A stretch of DNA of 64,000 bases, taken from positions 27,420 through 91,419 of the forward strand of contig JAJEAC010000208.1 in NCBI GenBank assembly GCA_022824315.1, written 5' to 3'. Shown here piece after piece: positions 8,763-17,579 of the stretch. How positions within the stretch are numbered: position 1 is the first letter of the stretch; every line of letters begins with the position of its first letter. The DNA is from Silicimonas sp. GTDB lineage: Bacteria; Pseudomonadota; Alphaproteobacteria; Rhodobacterales; Rhodobacteraceae. The translations under genes and the position numbers were made by a program. The notes below the pieces were generated by a model, which worked only from the letters and a program-made list of their open reading frames with translations, was not told the DNA's origin and searched no databases.

Positions 8763-9668
8763 ATGGATCACAGGCCGAGCCTTGACCGGCTGCGCGAGTT
8801 CCTCGAAGTGACACGCGCGGGCAGCATTTCCGAAGCCGCACGCAGGCTAGAGCTGCCTCGCGCTACTCTCAGCCGACGGATTGCCTCGCTTGAGGCCGAT
8901 CTGGGAGTCCGCCTGCTCATTCGCCGAACGACCCGTCTCGTGCTGACCCGTCCCGGCAAGGAACTCTTGAAGCGCGCACAACGCATAGTGGTCGACGCCG
9001 GTGCTGCCTGGGAGGCAGTCCGACGCCTGGACGACACGCCGCGGGGATTGTTGCGGGTTTCCGTCACCGGCCCGCACTTTCTGCGACTGTTCACGGACTT
9101 TCTGCGCGCCTTTCCCGAAGTGATCCTAGAAGTGCAGTCGACGACCCGGCACGTGGACCTGCTTGCCGAAGGTGTCGATGTCGCAATGCGGATCGGGCCA
9201 ATCCGGGATCAGGACCTGATCGCCCGACAGGTGCATGTCGACAGGCTGATTGTCGTTGCATCTCCGGAGTATCTCGACCGTGCCGGGCATCCCTTGCGGG
9301 CATCGGACCTGGTGAAGCACGACTGCATTGTCGGGTTTTCGGGGGAGTGGGCCCCCAATGCGAGATGGCCCCGATGGAGCGGCAGGACCGTTCCGGTGGC
9401 CGGTCGGTTTTCGGCGAACGAGATCGAGCACATCCGGCAGGCTGCGATCGAGGGGATCGGGTGCGCCTTGATCGCTTCGGCGGTCGTGGCCGAGGACATC
9501 GGAAAGGGTCACCTGGTGCCGATCCTGGAAGACGAGGTCGGTGCAGAATTGCCTGTGAGCCTCGTCTACGCCGACCGCGAATTCATCGACCCCAAGGTGC
9601 GGGAATTCGTGGATCGTGCCGCCAAGGTGATCGCCGACGAAATGCCAAAGCCCCTGGAATTCCGGTAG
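8763..9668 (+). CDS. LysR family transcriptional regulator
   Basis: From ATG 8763 the protein has 301 residues beginning MDHRPSLDRLREFLEV; ATG 8721 is an alternative that adds 14 residues. The N-terminal winged helix-turn-helix is at residues 1-60 (GSISEAARRLELPRATLSRR), followed by the LysR substrate-binding domain. The SVTGPHFLRLFTDFLRAFPEV and VDVAMRIG stretches are typical of the LTTR group that senses small ligands. It is transcribed away from the VOC gene with the shared intergenic region between them, the usual layout for a LysR regulator and its target. The ligand is unknown. Confidence 0.88.
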   Translation: MDHRPSLDRLREFLEVTRAGSISEAARRLELPRATLSRRIASLEADLGVRLLIRRTTRLVLTRPGKELLKRAQRIVVDAGAAWEAVRRLDDTPRGLLRVSVTGPHFLRLFTDFLRAFPEVILEVQSTTRHVDLLAEGVDVAMRIGPIRDQDLIARQVHVDRLIVVASPEYLDRAGHPLRASDLVKHDCIVGFSGEWAPNARWPRWSGRTVPVAGRFSANEIEHIRQAAIEGIGCALIASAVVAEDIGKGHLVPILEDEVGAELPVSLVYADREFIDPKVREFVDRAAKVIADEMPKPLEFR

Positions 9669-10079
9669 CTGCCGGAATGTCTCGTTCATCTCCTTGGCGA
9701 AATGACGAAAGTTGATGCTCACGCAGGCACAGGCCCTGGCTTTGCGAATCAGTTGTGCCGTGGCCGTAATCGCATGCCAGTGAAGAGCGCAGCATTTACC
9801 GAAGTCCTCGGCGCACCGCCAGAGGCCCCGCGGCCGGCATGAGTTTCAAAATACGGCCCTCGCTGCGGTCCCCGCTGATCGCGGCAATTGAACGGCATTG
9901 GTTTTCCGCCTTGCCATCAACGCTGCCTGAAAGGTCGACCGTAACGGACGCGACTCGCACCGGCCTGGCCAAGGATGTGCAGAAGCCAAACAACTGAGGG
10001 ATGGTTGGATGACCTGCCGGCGGTCCGGTCGCGTGAATCGGCGCCAATCCGGTATTGCAGGTGGGCAAACGCTGGCGTA
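9669..10079. other. Gap between the LysR gene and the oxalate operon
   Basis: About 410 bp without a recognisable gene. Short frames on both strands are not family-like. The right end carries the GTATAC operator candidate and so probably the oxalate operon promoter. Confidence 0.45.
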
Positions 10080-10089
10080 TGGTATACCA
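10080..10089. promoter_or_regulatory. GntR/FadR-type operator palindrome before the oxalate operon
   Basis: TGGTATACCA is a perfect palindrome with the GTATAC core typical of sites for FadR-subfamily GntR regulators. It lies 33 bp before the start of the GntR gene that heads the oxalate operon, so it is the likely autoregulatory and operon operator. Confidence 0.6.
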
Positions 10090-10122
10090 CAGGAAACGAC
10101 GCATCCTGGGGGACGGGCCTCG

Positions 10123-10842
10123 ATGGCCGGCAGATTGCCACTGAAGCCGATCGCGACGAACTTCACTCTGAAGGATCACATCTACGAAACGCTTCGGGAT
10201 GCGATCACGCAGATGAACATCTACGACGATGGTGCCGATTTGCGCCTGGACGAGCGTTCCATCGCGGAACAGTTCGGCATCTCCCGCACCCCGCTTCGCG
10301 AAGCCTTGGCCCGTCTCGAAAAGGACGGCCTTGTCAGCATTGCGCCCCGAAAGGGTGTCTTTGTCGTGCGCAAGTCGCTGGCCGAGATCCTCGAAATGAT
10401 CGTTGCGTGGGCGGCGCTCGAGTCGATGGCGGCGCGGATGGCGGCAACCAACGCCAGCGAAAGAGAGATACGGCAGCTCCGCAAGCATGCAATGCGTCAT
10501 TCCGAGAGTTCGGCGCGCGCCGACCTCGGCGAGTATTCGGACGCAAACATCCGGTTCCACCAGATGATCCTGAAAATGTCCGGATGCATGCTGCTTGCCG
10601 ACATGGCCGAAGGTCTTTTCGTCCATATGCACGCCATCCGGCGCCGTGCACTTGGCGAAGACGATCGTGCAAGCCGATCGGTGGTTGACCACATGTCCAT
10701 CATCGAGGCGCTCGAAGCGCGTGACCCTGATCTCGCGGAGAAGCTGGTGCGCGAACACACGATGCGCCTTCATGACCATGTCGCTCGCACCTGGGCGCGC
10801 CTGGAACCAATTGCCGAATCAGGCAGCCAACCTGGAGCATGA
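10123..10842 (+). CDS. GntR family (FadR subfamily) regulator of the oxalate operon
   Basis: ATG 10123 gives a 239-residue protein; the frame extends upstream to 10009 but that part overlaps the operator. The winged helix-turn-helix is at about residues 15-80 (DHIYETLRDAITQM, ERSIAEQFGISRTPLREALARL), followed by an all-helical FCD effector domain. FCD regulators usually sense carboxylic acids, so oxalate, oxalyl-CoA or formate is a reasonable ligand guess. Its stop overlaps the start of oxc by 4 bp, so regulator and enzyme are translationally coupled. A GTATAC palindrome lies just upstream. Confidence 0.88.
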   Translation: MAGRLPLKPIATNFTLKDHIYETLRDAITQMNIYDDGADLRLDERSIAEQFGISRTPLREALARLEKDGLVSIAPRKGVFVVRKSLAEILEMIVAWAALESMAARMAATNASEREIRQLRKHAMRHSESSARADLGEYSDANIRFHQMILKMSGCMLLADMAEGLFVHMHAIRRRALGEDDRASRSVVDHMSIIEALEARDPDLAEKLVREHTMRLHDHVARTWARLEPIAESGSQPGA

Positions 10843-12569
10843 CAGATATGGACGGATTGGACTCCAAGACGGAAGTCACGCAGGAGCTTACGGACGGCTT
10901 CCACCTGATCATTGACGCGCTCAAGCTGAACGGGATCAACAACGTCTATCATGTCCCTGGCATCCCGGTCACGGATCTCGGCCGAATGATGCAGGCCGAG
11001 GGCATGCGCGTCATTTCGTTCCGGCATGAATCGAATGCCGGCAACGCGGCGGCGATCGCCGGATACCTGACCCGGAAACCGGGCGTGTGCCTCACCGTGT
11101 CGGCACCGGGATTCCTGAACGGCCTCGTCAGCCTGGCACATGCGACAACGAATTGCTGGCCGATGATCCTGATCTCGGGAAGTTCCGAGCGCGAAATCGT
11201 GGATCTCCAGAAGGGCGACTACGAGGAGATGGACCAGCTCGCCGTCGCGAAACCTCTATGCAAGGCCGCCTACCGCATCCTCCACGCCGAAGACATCGGC
11301 ATCGGAGTCGCTCGTGCCATACGCGCGGCCGTCTCAGGTCGGCCAGGCGGTGTCTATCTCGACGTCCCTGCCAGCCTGTTGGGGCAGGTCATGGATGCTG
11401 CAACAGGAGCACGGAGCCTGATCAAGGTCATCGACCCGAGCCCGGCGCAGATCCCCGCGCCGCACGCCGTCGACCGGGCGCTTGACATTCTCGAGGGTGC
11501 AAAGAAGCCGTTGCTCATCCTCGGCAAGGGCGCGGCCTACGCCCAATGCGACGCGATCGTGCGACAGTTCGTTGAAAGAACCGGCGCTCCCTACATCGCG
11601 ATGTCCATGGCCAAGGGCCTCCTGCCGGACGACCATCCGCAATACGCAGGCGCTGCCCGAAGCCTCGTCCTGAAGGAAAGCGATTGCGTCATGTTGATCG
11701 GCGCGCGCCTCAACTGGCTGCTTGGCCACGGACAGGGAAAGCAGTGGGGCGAACGCTACACCAAGAAATTCATTCACATCGATGTCGACCCGAAGGAAAT
11801 GGATTCGAACCAGCCGATCAGCGCTCCACTGGTCGGTGACATCGAAAGCACGCTGTCCTTGATGCTGGCGAAAATGGACAAATGGACGCACCCGCCCTCG
11901 GACTGGACCGAAACGGTCAATGCCAAGCGCGCCGTCAATGTCGAGCGCATGGCGCCCAAGCTCGCAAACAACAACGTGCCGATGGACTTCCACGGCGCGC
12001 TGGGTCGGTTGAAAAGGATATTCGCGGATCACCCGGATGCGATCCTCGTCAACGAGGGCGCGAACACGCTCGACTTTGCACGCTCGATCATCGACATGTC
12101 CAAGCCGCGCAAGAGGCTTGACGTCGGCACGTGGGGCGTAATGGGCATCGGCATGGGCACGGCCATCGCCGCTGCGGTCGAGACCGGTCATCCGGTCGTG
12201 GCGGTCGAAGGCGATTCTGCCTTCGGGTTCAGCGGCATGGAAGTGGAAACCATATGCCGATACGGGCTGCCGGTCTGTGTCGTGGTCTTCAACAATTCAG
12301 GGATCTACCGGGGCACCGATGCCGATCCCACGGGACGTGACCCCGGCACCACCGTGTTCGTACGCGAGTCCAGGTACGACCTCATGATGCAGGCGTTCGG
12401 GGGAGAAGGAGTCACGGCTCGCAGTCCGGATGACCTGGAGCGCGCCGTGCGCGATGCCATCGCCAGCGGCGAGCCAACGCTCGTCAACGCCATCATCGAC
12501 CCCGAGGCCGGCACCGAATCCGGCCGCATCGGAAATCTGAACCCGCAAAGCGCAGTGAAACGAAAGTGA
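10839..12569 (+). CDS. oxc: Oxalyl-CoA decarboxylase
   Basis: This 576-residue thiamine-diphosphate enzyme converts oxalyl-CoA to formyl-CoA and CO2 in the cytoplasm. It aligns by eye along its length with E. coli and Oxalobacter Oxc: [32 protein letters not shown] with the catalytic Glu, [17 protein letters not shown] loop, [12 protein letters not shown], and the TPP-binding WGVMGIGMG...[12 protein letters not shown]...NNSGIYRG. It sits between its GntR regulator (4-bp overlap) and frc, which supplies oxalyl-CoA. Length is normal for the family (about 565-570). This is one of the most secure calls in the window. Confidence 0.97.
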   Translation: MTDMDGLDSKTEVTQELTDGFHLIIDALKLNGINNVYHVPGIPVTDLGRMMQAEGMRVISFRHESNAGNAAAIAGYLTRKPGVCLTVSAPGFLNGLVSLAHATTNCWPMILISGSSEREIVDLQKGDYEEMDQLAVAKPLCKAAYRILHAEDIGIGVARAIRAAVSGRPGGVYLDVPASLLGQVMDAATGARSLIKVIDPSPAQIPAPHAVDRALDILEGAKKPLLILGKGAAYAQCDAIVRQFVERTGAPYIAMSMAKGLLPDDHPQYAGAARSLVLKESDCVMLIGARLNWLLGHGQGKQWGERYTKKFIHIDVDPKEMDSNQPISAPLVGDIESTLSLMLAKMDKWTHPPSDWTETVNAKRAVNVERMAPKLANNNVPMDFHGALGRLKRIFADHPDAILVNEGANTLDFARSIIDMSKPRKRLDVGTWGVMGIGMGTAIAAAVETGHPVVAVEGDSAFGFSGMEVETICRYGLPVCVVVFNNSGIYRGTDADPTGRDPGTTVFVRESRYDLMMQAFGGEGVTARSPDDLERAVRDAIASGEPTLVNAIIDPEAGTESGRIGNLNPQSAVKRK

Positions 12570-12649
12570 CAGCACCCCCGGGCGGCTTCAAATATCGACG
12601 AACGCAGGTGACCCTGAACGGAGCCCGGGGTACAAAGAGAGATGATGAG

Positions 12650-13924
12650 ATGAAGGCACTCGAAGAAATCAAGGTCCTGGACTTCACCCATGTCCAGTCC
12701 GGTCCGACCTGTACCCAGCTTCTTGCATGGTTCGGGGCGGACGTGATCAAGGTCGAGCGTCCGGGGGTGGGCGACGCGACCCGAAGGCAGCTGGTGGACG
12801 TCCCTGGAGCCGACAGCCTGTATTTCACGATGCTCAACCACAACAAGCGTTCGATCGAGCTCAACTCGAAGAACGAGACCGGCAAGGAAGTCCTGACCCG
12901 CCTCATCGAGATCTGTGACGTGATGGTCGAGAACTTTGCGCCCGGGGCGCTTGACCGCATGGGCTTTTCCTGGGAGCGAATCCAGGACATCAACCCGCGC
13001 ATCATCCTCGCCTCGATCAAGGGATTCGGTCCCGGCAAGTACGAGGACTGCAAGGTCTACGAAAACGTGGCCCAATGCGCCGGCGGTTCGGCATCGACCA
13101 CGGGCTTCCACGACGGTCCGCCGCTCGTGACCGGCGCCCAGGTGGGTGACAGCGGAACGGGGCTGCATCTTTGCCTCGGCATCGTGGCCGCGCTCTATCA
13201 GCGCGAGAAGACCGGACGCGGACAGAAGGTATCGGCGGCGATGCAGGACGGTGTCCTGAACCTCACGCGGGTCAAGTTGCGCGACCAGCAGCGGCTCGCC
13301 CGTGGGCCGCTCAAGGAATACAGCCAGCATGGCGAGGGCATCCCTTTCGGCGAGGCCACCCCGCGCGCCGGGAACGATTCCGGCGGCGGACAGCCAGGGC
13401 GCATCCTGAGATGCAAGGGTTGGGAAACCGATCCCGACGCGTACACCTATTTCATCACCCAGGCCGCAGCCTGGGAACAGGTCTGCGATGTCATTGGCGA
13501 GCCTGAATGGAAGACGAAGGAGGGCTATGCTACTCCACCGGAACGACTCGACAAGCTCAACGAGATCTTCGCGCGGATCGAGGAATGGACCATGACCAAG
13601 ACAAAGTTCGAGGTCATGGAAATCTGCAACCCGCTCAACATCCCCGTCGGGCCCATCCTGTCGATGAAGGAGCTGATGGAGGACGAGGGCCTTCGCGCGA
13701 CCGGCACCATCGTCGATGTCGAGCACCCGGAACGGGGAACGTATGTGTCCGTTGGCTGCCCGATCAAGCTGTCCGACAGCCCGGTGGACGTGATCCGCTC
13801 TCCGTTGCTCGGCGAGCATACGCAAGAGATCCTGACCGGGGACCTTGGATACAAAGGCGACGACCTGATGCGCGTGCTCGAAAGCGGCGCCGTGGGAGAC
13901 GTGAACAGGGAGGCGGCCGAATGA
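12650..13924 (+). CDS. frc: Formyl-CoA:oxalate CoA-transferase
   Basis: A family III CoA-transferase of 424 residues that moves CoA from formyl-CoA to oxalate, releasing formate and making oxalyl-CoA for Oxc. ATG 12650 follows AGAGAGATGATGAG; the frame extends to 12566 but only this start gives the standard N terminus [16 protein letters not shown]. Asp167 in [10 protein letters not shown] matches the catalytic Asp169 of Oxalobacter Frc, and SGGGQPG near residue 245 is the glycine loop that closes the active site. It follows oxc by about 80 bp. Together the two form a self-sustaining oxalate cycle. Confidence 0.96.
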   Translation: MKALEEIKVLDFTHVQSGPTCTQLLAWFGADVIKVERPGVGDATRRQLVDVPGADSLYFTMLNHNKRSIELNSKNETGKEVLTRLIEICDVMVENFAPGALDRMGFSWERIQDINPRIILASIKGFGPGKYEDCKVYENVAQCAGGSASTTGFHDGPPLVTGAQVGDSGTGLHLCLGIVAALYQREKTGRGQKVSAAMQDGVLNLTRVKLRDQQRLARGPLKEYSQHGEGIPFGEATPRAGNDSGGGQPGRILRCKGWETDPDAYTYFITQAAAWEQVCDVIGEPEWKTKEGYATPPERLDKLNEIFARIEEWTMTKTKFEVMEICNPLNIPVGPILSMKELMEDEGLRATGTIVDVEHPERGTYVSVGCPIKLSDSPVDVIRSPLLGEHTQEILTGDLGYKGDDLMRVLESGAVGDVNREAAE

Positions 13925-13973
13925 CGGCCGAGGCTGCATTCCTGCCTCCCGCCAACAGCGGATGGAGAACGCC

Positions 13974-14891
13974 ATGAGGGTGATCGTCATGGGCCAGCAG
14001 GCGTTTGGAAAGGACTGCGTCGCCCGCATTCTCGATGAAGGCCGTGATGAGGTCGTCGCGGTGTATTGCGAACCCGACCGCGACGGAAAGCCGGTTGACC
14101 CGATCAAGGAATTGGCCCTGGAGAAGTCGCTCCCGGTGCTGCAACCAGGCGACTTCAACGATGAGGCGGCGCTGGAGGAACTCGCAGGTTTCAAGGCCGA
14201 CCTCATGATCATGGCTTTCGTCAACATCTTTGTGCCGGAAGCGGCACGCGACACGCCGAGGCTCGGCTCCATCTGCTTTCATCCGTCCCTGCTCCCGCTG
14301 CATCGCGGTCCATCGGCGGTCAACTGGCCGATCATCATGGGGGCCGCCAAGTCCGGATACAGCTGGTTTTACCCCACGGACGGGCTCGACGAAGGCGACA
14401 GCCTCTTGCAATGGGAATGCGAGATCGGGCCCGACGATACGGTCATCGACCTTTATTTCAAGAAGATCTACCCGCCCGCGGTCGAGAGCGTCATCGAGGT
14501 CTGCGACCTCTTCCGTTCCGGGAACCCGCCCCGAATCGTGCCGGACGAGTCGGAAGCGACATATGAGCGACGCTGCACGAAGCGGCACAGCCGCATCGAC
14601 TGGAACAAGCCCGTCGAACAGGTCCATAACCTGATCCGCGGCACCAACCCGGCACCCGGCGCCTGGACGACCCACAACGGGCAGGAACTTGGTGTCTTTG
14701 ACTGTGCTCGCGCCGCTGGCGACGGAATCTCGTCGCGCGTGATGGACGTCAGCGACGAGGGAATCACCGTTCAGTGCGTTGGCGGACGCATCCTGATCAA
14801 GCGTGTCCGGCCGTCGGGGGCCGGCAAGATTCCGGCTGCCGAATGGGCAGCCGAGGCCGGCATCTCGAAGGGTGTCACGTTGGGGGAGTAG
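13974..14891 (+). CDS. Stand-alone formyltransferase/10-formyl-THF hydrolase-like protein
   Basis: About 305 residues from ATG 13974 (GGAG 7 nt upstream; ATG 13962 is an alternative). It is a formyltransferase-fold protein, but closer by eye to the N-terminal hydrolase domain of 10-formyltetrahydrofolate dehydrogenase (ALDH1L) than to methionyl-tRNA formyltransferase: GSICFHPSLLPLHRGPSAVNW, DGLDEGDSLLQWECEIGPDDT, TYERRCTKRHSRIDW, NLIRGTNPAPGAWT. Counting from ATG 13962, His107 and Asp143 have the 36-residue spacing of ALDH1L1 His106 and Asp142. Inside an oxalate operon it probably handles the formyl group released by Oxc/Frc via tetrahydrofolate. Direction and substrate are inference. Confidence 0.8.
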   Translation: MRVIVMGQQAFGKDCVARILDEGRDEVVAVYCEPDRDGKPVDPIKELALEKSLPVLQPGDFNDEAALEELAGFKADLMIMAFVNIFVPEAARDTPRLGSICFHPSLLPLHRGPSAVNWPIIMGAAKSGYSWFYPTDGLDEGDSLLQWECEIGPDDTVIDLYFKKIYPPAVESVIEVCDLFRSGNPPRIVPDESEATYERRCTKRHSRIDWNKPVEQVHNLIRGTNPAPGAWTTHNGQELGVFDCARAAGDGISSRVMDVSDEGITVQCVGGRILIKRVRPSGAGKIPAAEWAAEAGISKGVTLGE

Positions 14892-14940
14892 CCGTGGAAC
14901 TGGCAGAGCAGGATACGACCGGGATCGGAGGCCGAACCTA

Positions 14941-15804
14941 GTGCCGAAATGCGCATTGCATACGATCATGTTGCCGGTTCGGGGCGACGGAAAGGGACGG
15001 AACGTCCTGGCCCATGCCACCGTCCTTGCCAGGCGATTCGGTGCGCATGTCCGGATCGTGCACTGCCATCCCACGCCGGATGACATGATGCCGTATGGCG
15101 TTGTCATGCCCAGCGTTCTGAGAAAGCAGATCGAGGAAGCCGCCAACCGGAACGCCGATGTCACGCGAGCGCAACTCACGACCGAGTTCCGGATGCTTGC
15201 TGAAGAGTTCGGGCTGCAAGTCGCAAGTCCGCGGCCGGGCACGGCAACTGCCCAATTCATCGAGTACGAGGGCAAGCAGGTCGACGCGGTCCGTCACTAC
15301 GGACGTGTCGCCGATCTCATCTGCGTGCCGCAGCCCGAAGGCGCGAGGCTAGGGGCGAATACATTGAAATCAGCGCTGTTTTCGTCGGGCCGGCCGGTCA
15401 TGATGTGCCCTGATACGGATTCGGCCGATGATCGCCTCGGAACCCATGTCGCAATTGCATGGAACGGCTCGATCGAGGCGTCCCGCGCGGTGGGGCTTGC
15501 CATGCCGATCATCGCGAGCGCCGCGTCCATCACGATCGTTTCGTCCGGCTCCACTGACCATCCGGCAAGTGCCGATGAGCTTCGGCACTATCTCGAATCC
15601 AAGGGCATACCCTCGACGATCCGGCGATTCGAGGCCCTCGGCTCCGTTGTCGGCGACCAGCTTCTCGCCGAGTCCCGATCTGCTGACGCCGACATGCTGG
15701 TCATGGGCGCCTATCACGAAAGCTATGAGCGCGAGTCGATCTTCGGCGGCAACAGCCAAGTGGTCGTCGCCGAGGCGGATTTACCAGTGGTTTTGGTTCA
15801 TTGA
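14941..15804 (+). CDS. Universal stress protein (UspA-like, tandem)
   Basis: GTG 14941 is preceded by GGAGG and gives 287 residues; the frame reaching back to 14803 overlaps the previous gene. The first half (HTIMLPVRGDGKGRNVLAHA) and second half (HVAIAWNGSIEASRAVGLAM, DMLVMGAYHESYERESIFGG) each resemble a Usp domain. The second keeps the MGxxxxS-type nucleotide-binding tail before the final LPVVLVH. Usp proteins bind ATP or are stress-linked; in TTT transporter operons a Usp gene is common and may tune the transporter. It lies between the formyltransferase and tctC, on the same strand. The role is inference. Confidence 0.85.
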   Translation: MPKCALHTIMLPVRGDGKGRNVLAHATVLARRFGAHVRIVHCHPTPDDMMPYGVVMPSVLRKQIEEAANRNADVTRAQLTTEFRMLAEEFGLQVASPRPGTATAQFIEYEGKQVDAVRHYGRVADLICVPQPEGARLGANTLKSALFSSGRPVMMCPDTDSADDRLGTHVAIAWNGSIEASRAVGLAMPIIASAASITIVSSGSTDHPASADELRHYLESKGIPSTIRRFEALGSVVGDQLLAESRSADADMLVMGAYHESYERESIFGGNSQVVVAEADLPVVLVH

Positions 15805-15925
15805 GGCAAATGATGCAGGAAATCGATCGAGATCATCACTCCTTGCAGCGACCGAACAGCCGGCAAAGACCGGCATTCGGCGCAACAAGGGAAACCAAGT
15901 CATGGAAACCCAAGGGAGGAACACC

Positions 15926-16909
15926 ATGAAGTACCTGAAGACCCTAATGGCAAGCGCACTGGCGGTTGTCGTATCCGCGCCTGTCGCACTGGCGGACTGG
16001 CAGCCCCGCAAGCCGGTGGAATTCATCATCATGGCGGGAACCGGAGGCGGCGCCGACCAGATCGCGCGTCTGCTTCAGGGCCTGATCGAACAGAAGGGCC
16101 TCAGTTCGCGCCCGTTCATTCCGATCAACAAGCCCGGCGGTTCCGGTGCCGAAGCCCTGCGCTACATGCAGGACAAGGCTGGAGACGATCACACGGTGAT
16201 GATGACGCTGAACAGCTTCTATACCACCCCGATCATTCAGGAAGACCTCGGAGTCGATGTGACACAGTTCACGCCCATCGGTCTGATGGCGATGGACACG
16301 TTCCTGCTCTGGGTTCACACTGACCGCGACGACATCACCGACCTCGACTCCTATGTCGACGCGGTGAAGGGTGCGGGGCTGGACTGGAAAGTCGGCGGCA
16401 CGGGCTCGGGCCAGGAAGACAGCGTCCTGACGGCAATGATGGAGGCTGCTTTCGACTACGAAGTGACCTACATTCCGTTTCCGGGAGGGGGCACCGTGGC
16501 CAAGAACCTGATCGGCAAGCAGATCGACTCGACGGTCAACAACCCCTCCGAGCAGCTTGCCTTCTACGAGGCCGGCGACTCGAAGCCTCTGGTGCAGTTC
16601 ACCGGCGAGCGGATGGCCGCATTCCCGGACGTTCCAACCGCGAAGGAACTCGGTGTCAACATCGAGTACTACATGCAGCGATCGGTCAACGGTCCCCCGG
16701 GCATGTCGGCCGAAGCGGTTGAGTTCTACACGAACCTCTTCCAGACGCTGTTCGACAGCGCGGAATGGCAGGAATTCTGCGTGTCTGACGGACTCACCTG
16801 CGACGGCATGCTGAATGGTGCCGACCTGGCGAATTTCCACGCCAGCCAGGTCGAGGCGCACAAGAAGCTGATCGCACAGGTCGGCGCCGGCGCGATCACG
16901 GGCGAATAA
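15926..16909 (+). CDS. TTT transporter periplasmic binding protein (TctC family), oxalate operon
   Basis: ATG 15926 follows AGGGAGGAACACC and gives 327 residues. The signal peptide is about 24 residues (KYLKTLMASALAVVVSAPVALA). The mature protein starts WQPRKPVEFIIMAGTGGGADQIAR, the typical TctC opening where a carboxylate ligand is bound between two lobes. It is the soluble receptor of a tripartite tricarboxylate transporter with the TctB and TctA proteins encoded next. Because it lies directly in the oxc-frc operon and no OxlT-type exchanger is present, oxalate is the likely ligand, but this is inference from position. A strong hairpin follows its stop codon. Confidence 0.88.
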   Translation: MKYLKTLMASALAVVVSAPVALADWQPRKPVEFIIMAGTGGGADQIARLLQGLIEQKGLSSRPFIPINKPGGSGAEALRYMQDKAGDDHTVMMTLNSFYTTPIIQEDLGVDVTQFTPIGLMAMDTFLLWVHTDRDDITDLDSYVDAVKGAGLDWKVGGTGSGQEDSVLTAMMEAAFDYEVTYIPFPGGGTVAKNLIGKQIDSTVNNPSEQLAFYEAGDSKPLVQFTGERMAAFPDVPTAKELGVNIEYYMQRSVNGPPGMSAEAVEFYTNLFQTLFDSAEWQEFCVSDGLTCDGMLNGADLANFHASQVEAHKKLIAQVGAGAITGE

Positions 16910-16918
16910 TCAAGATCG

Positions 16919-16944
16919 CTCCGGGCCGGCACACCGGCCCGGAG
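16919..16944 (+). terminator. Intercistronic hairpin after tctC
   Basis: CTCCGGGCCGG and CCGGCCCGGAG form a perfect 11-bp stem with a CACA loop 10 nt after the tctC stop. No T-run follows, so it probably protects the tctC message or reduces read-through, allowing more binding protein than membrane subunits. Confidence 0.7.
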
Positions 16945-17029
16945 CCACATGCATTGGCAGGCATGACGAGATTCCGGATCTCGTACAGGCCAGGCCGCGC
17001 TTGGGCCGCGGCCAACGGGGAGGGACAAG

Positions 17030-17557
17030 ATGTCGACACGATCCGCCGAGCTTCTGATGGCTGCCGGGCTTCTTCTGCTGTCCCTCGGGCTGATGTGGAC
17101 CGTCCTTGCGGACGAGCTGCACATCGGCTGGGTCGAAGGCAGGGGCCCGGGCGCAGGCGTCTGGCCCTTTTGGCTGAGCGCCGGCATGGCGCTCGCATCG
17201 CTCTGGACCCTGGTCCGCTGGTTCCGGGGCGCGACCCCCGAAAGCCGGAACAAGGCGCCCTACATCGATGGCCAGAGCCTCGGGCTCGTCCTGATCTCCT
17301 TTGTGGCACTTACGGTCATGCTCGTGCTCGTGCACATCGTGGGAACCTATATCGCGACAGCGCTGTTCCTCGGATTCTACATGCGGTTCATCGGCAAGCA
17401 CTCGTGGCGCACTACCGTGAACACGTGCATCGGCATGGTGCTTCTCATCTATTTTCTTTTTGAATGGCAGCTCACGAAATACCTGCCCAAGGGCGCGACG
17501 ATGTTTGAGGACGGGTTTCTCTGGATCGACAATTTCCGCTGGCAGTACCTGATGTAG
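17030..17557 (+). CDS. TTT transporter small membrane subunit (TctB family)
   Basis: A 175-residue inner-membrane protein with four predicted spans: ELLMAAGLLLLSLGLMWTVL near the start, VWPFWLSAGMALASLWTLV, a long span around VLISFVALTVMLVLVHIVG, and IGMVLLIYFLFEWQLTKYLP near the end. TctB proteins are poorly conserved but always encoded between TctC and TctA, as here. It stabilises or assists the TctA channel. A good GGGAGG site precedes the ATG. Specific residues for function are not known. Confidence 0.85.
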   Translation: MSTRSAELLMAAGLLLLSLGLMWTVLADELHIGWVEGRGPGAGVWPFWLSAGMALASLWTLVRWFRGATPESRNKAPYIDGQSLGLVLISFVALTVMLVLVHIVGTYIATALFLGFYMRFIGKHSWRTTVNTCIGMVLLIYFLFEWQLTKYLPKGATMFEDGFLWIDNFRWQYLM

Positions 17558-17579
17558 GCCCGAGAGCTGGGAGCAGTAC

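Noticed and set aside
12305..14272. 655-residue minus-strand open frame opposite oxc, frc and the formyltransferase
   Set aside because: It lies antisense to three strongly supported genes and has no family-like motif. Long antisense frames are common in GC-rich DNA.
13764..15275. 503-residue minus-strand open frame across frc, the formyltransferase and the Usp gene
   Set aside because: It is antisense to three supported genes with no motif of its own.
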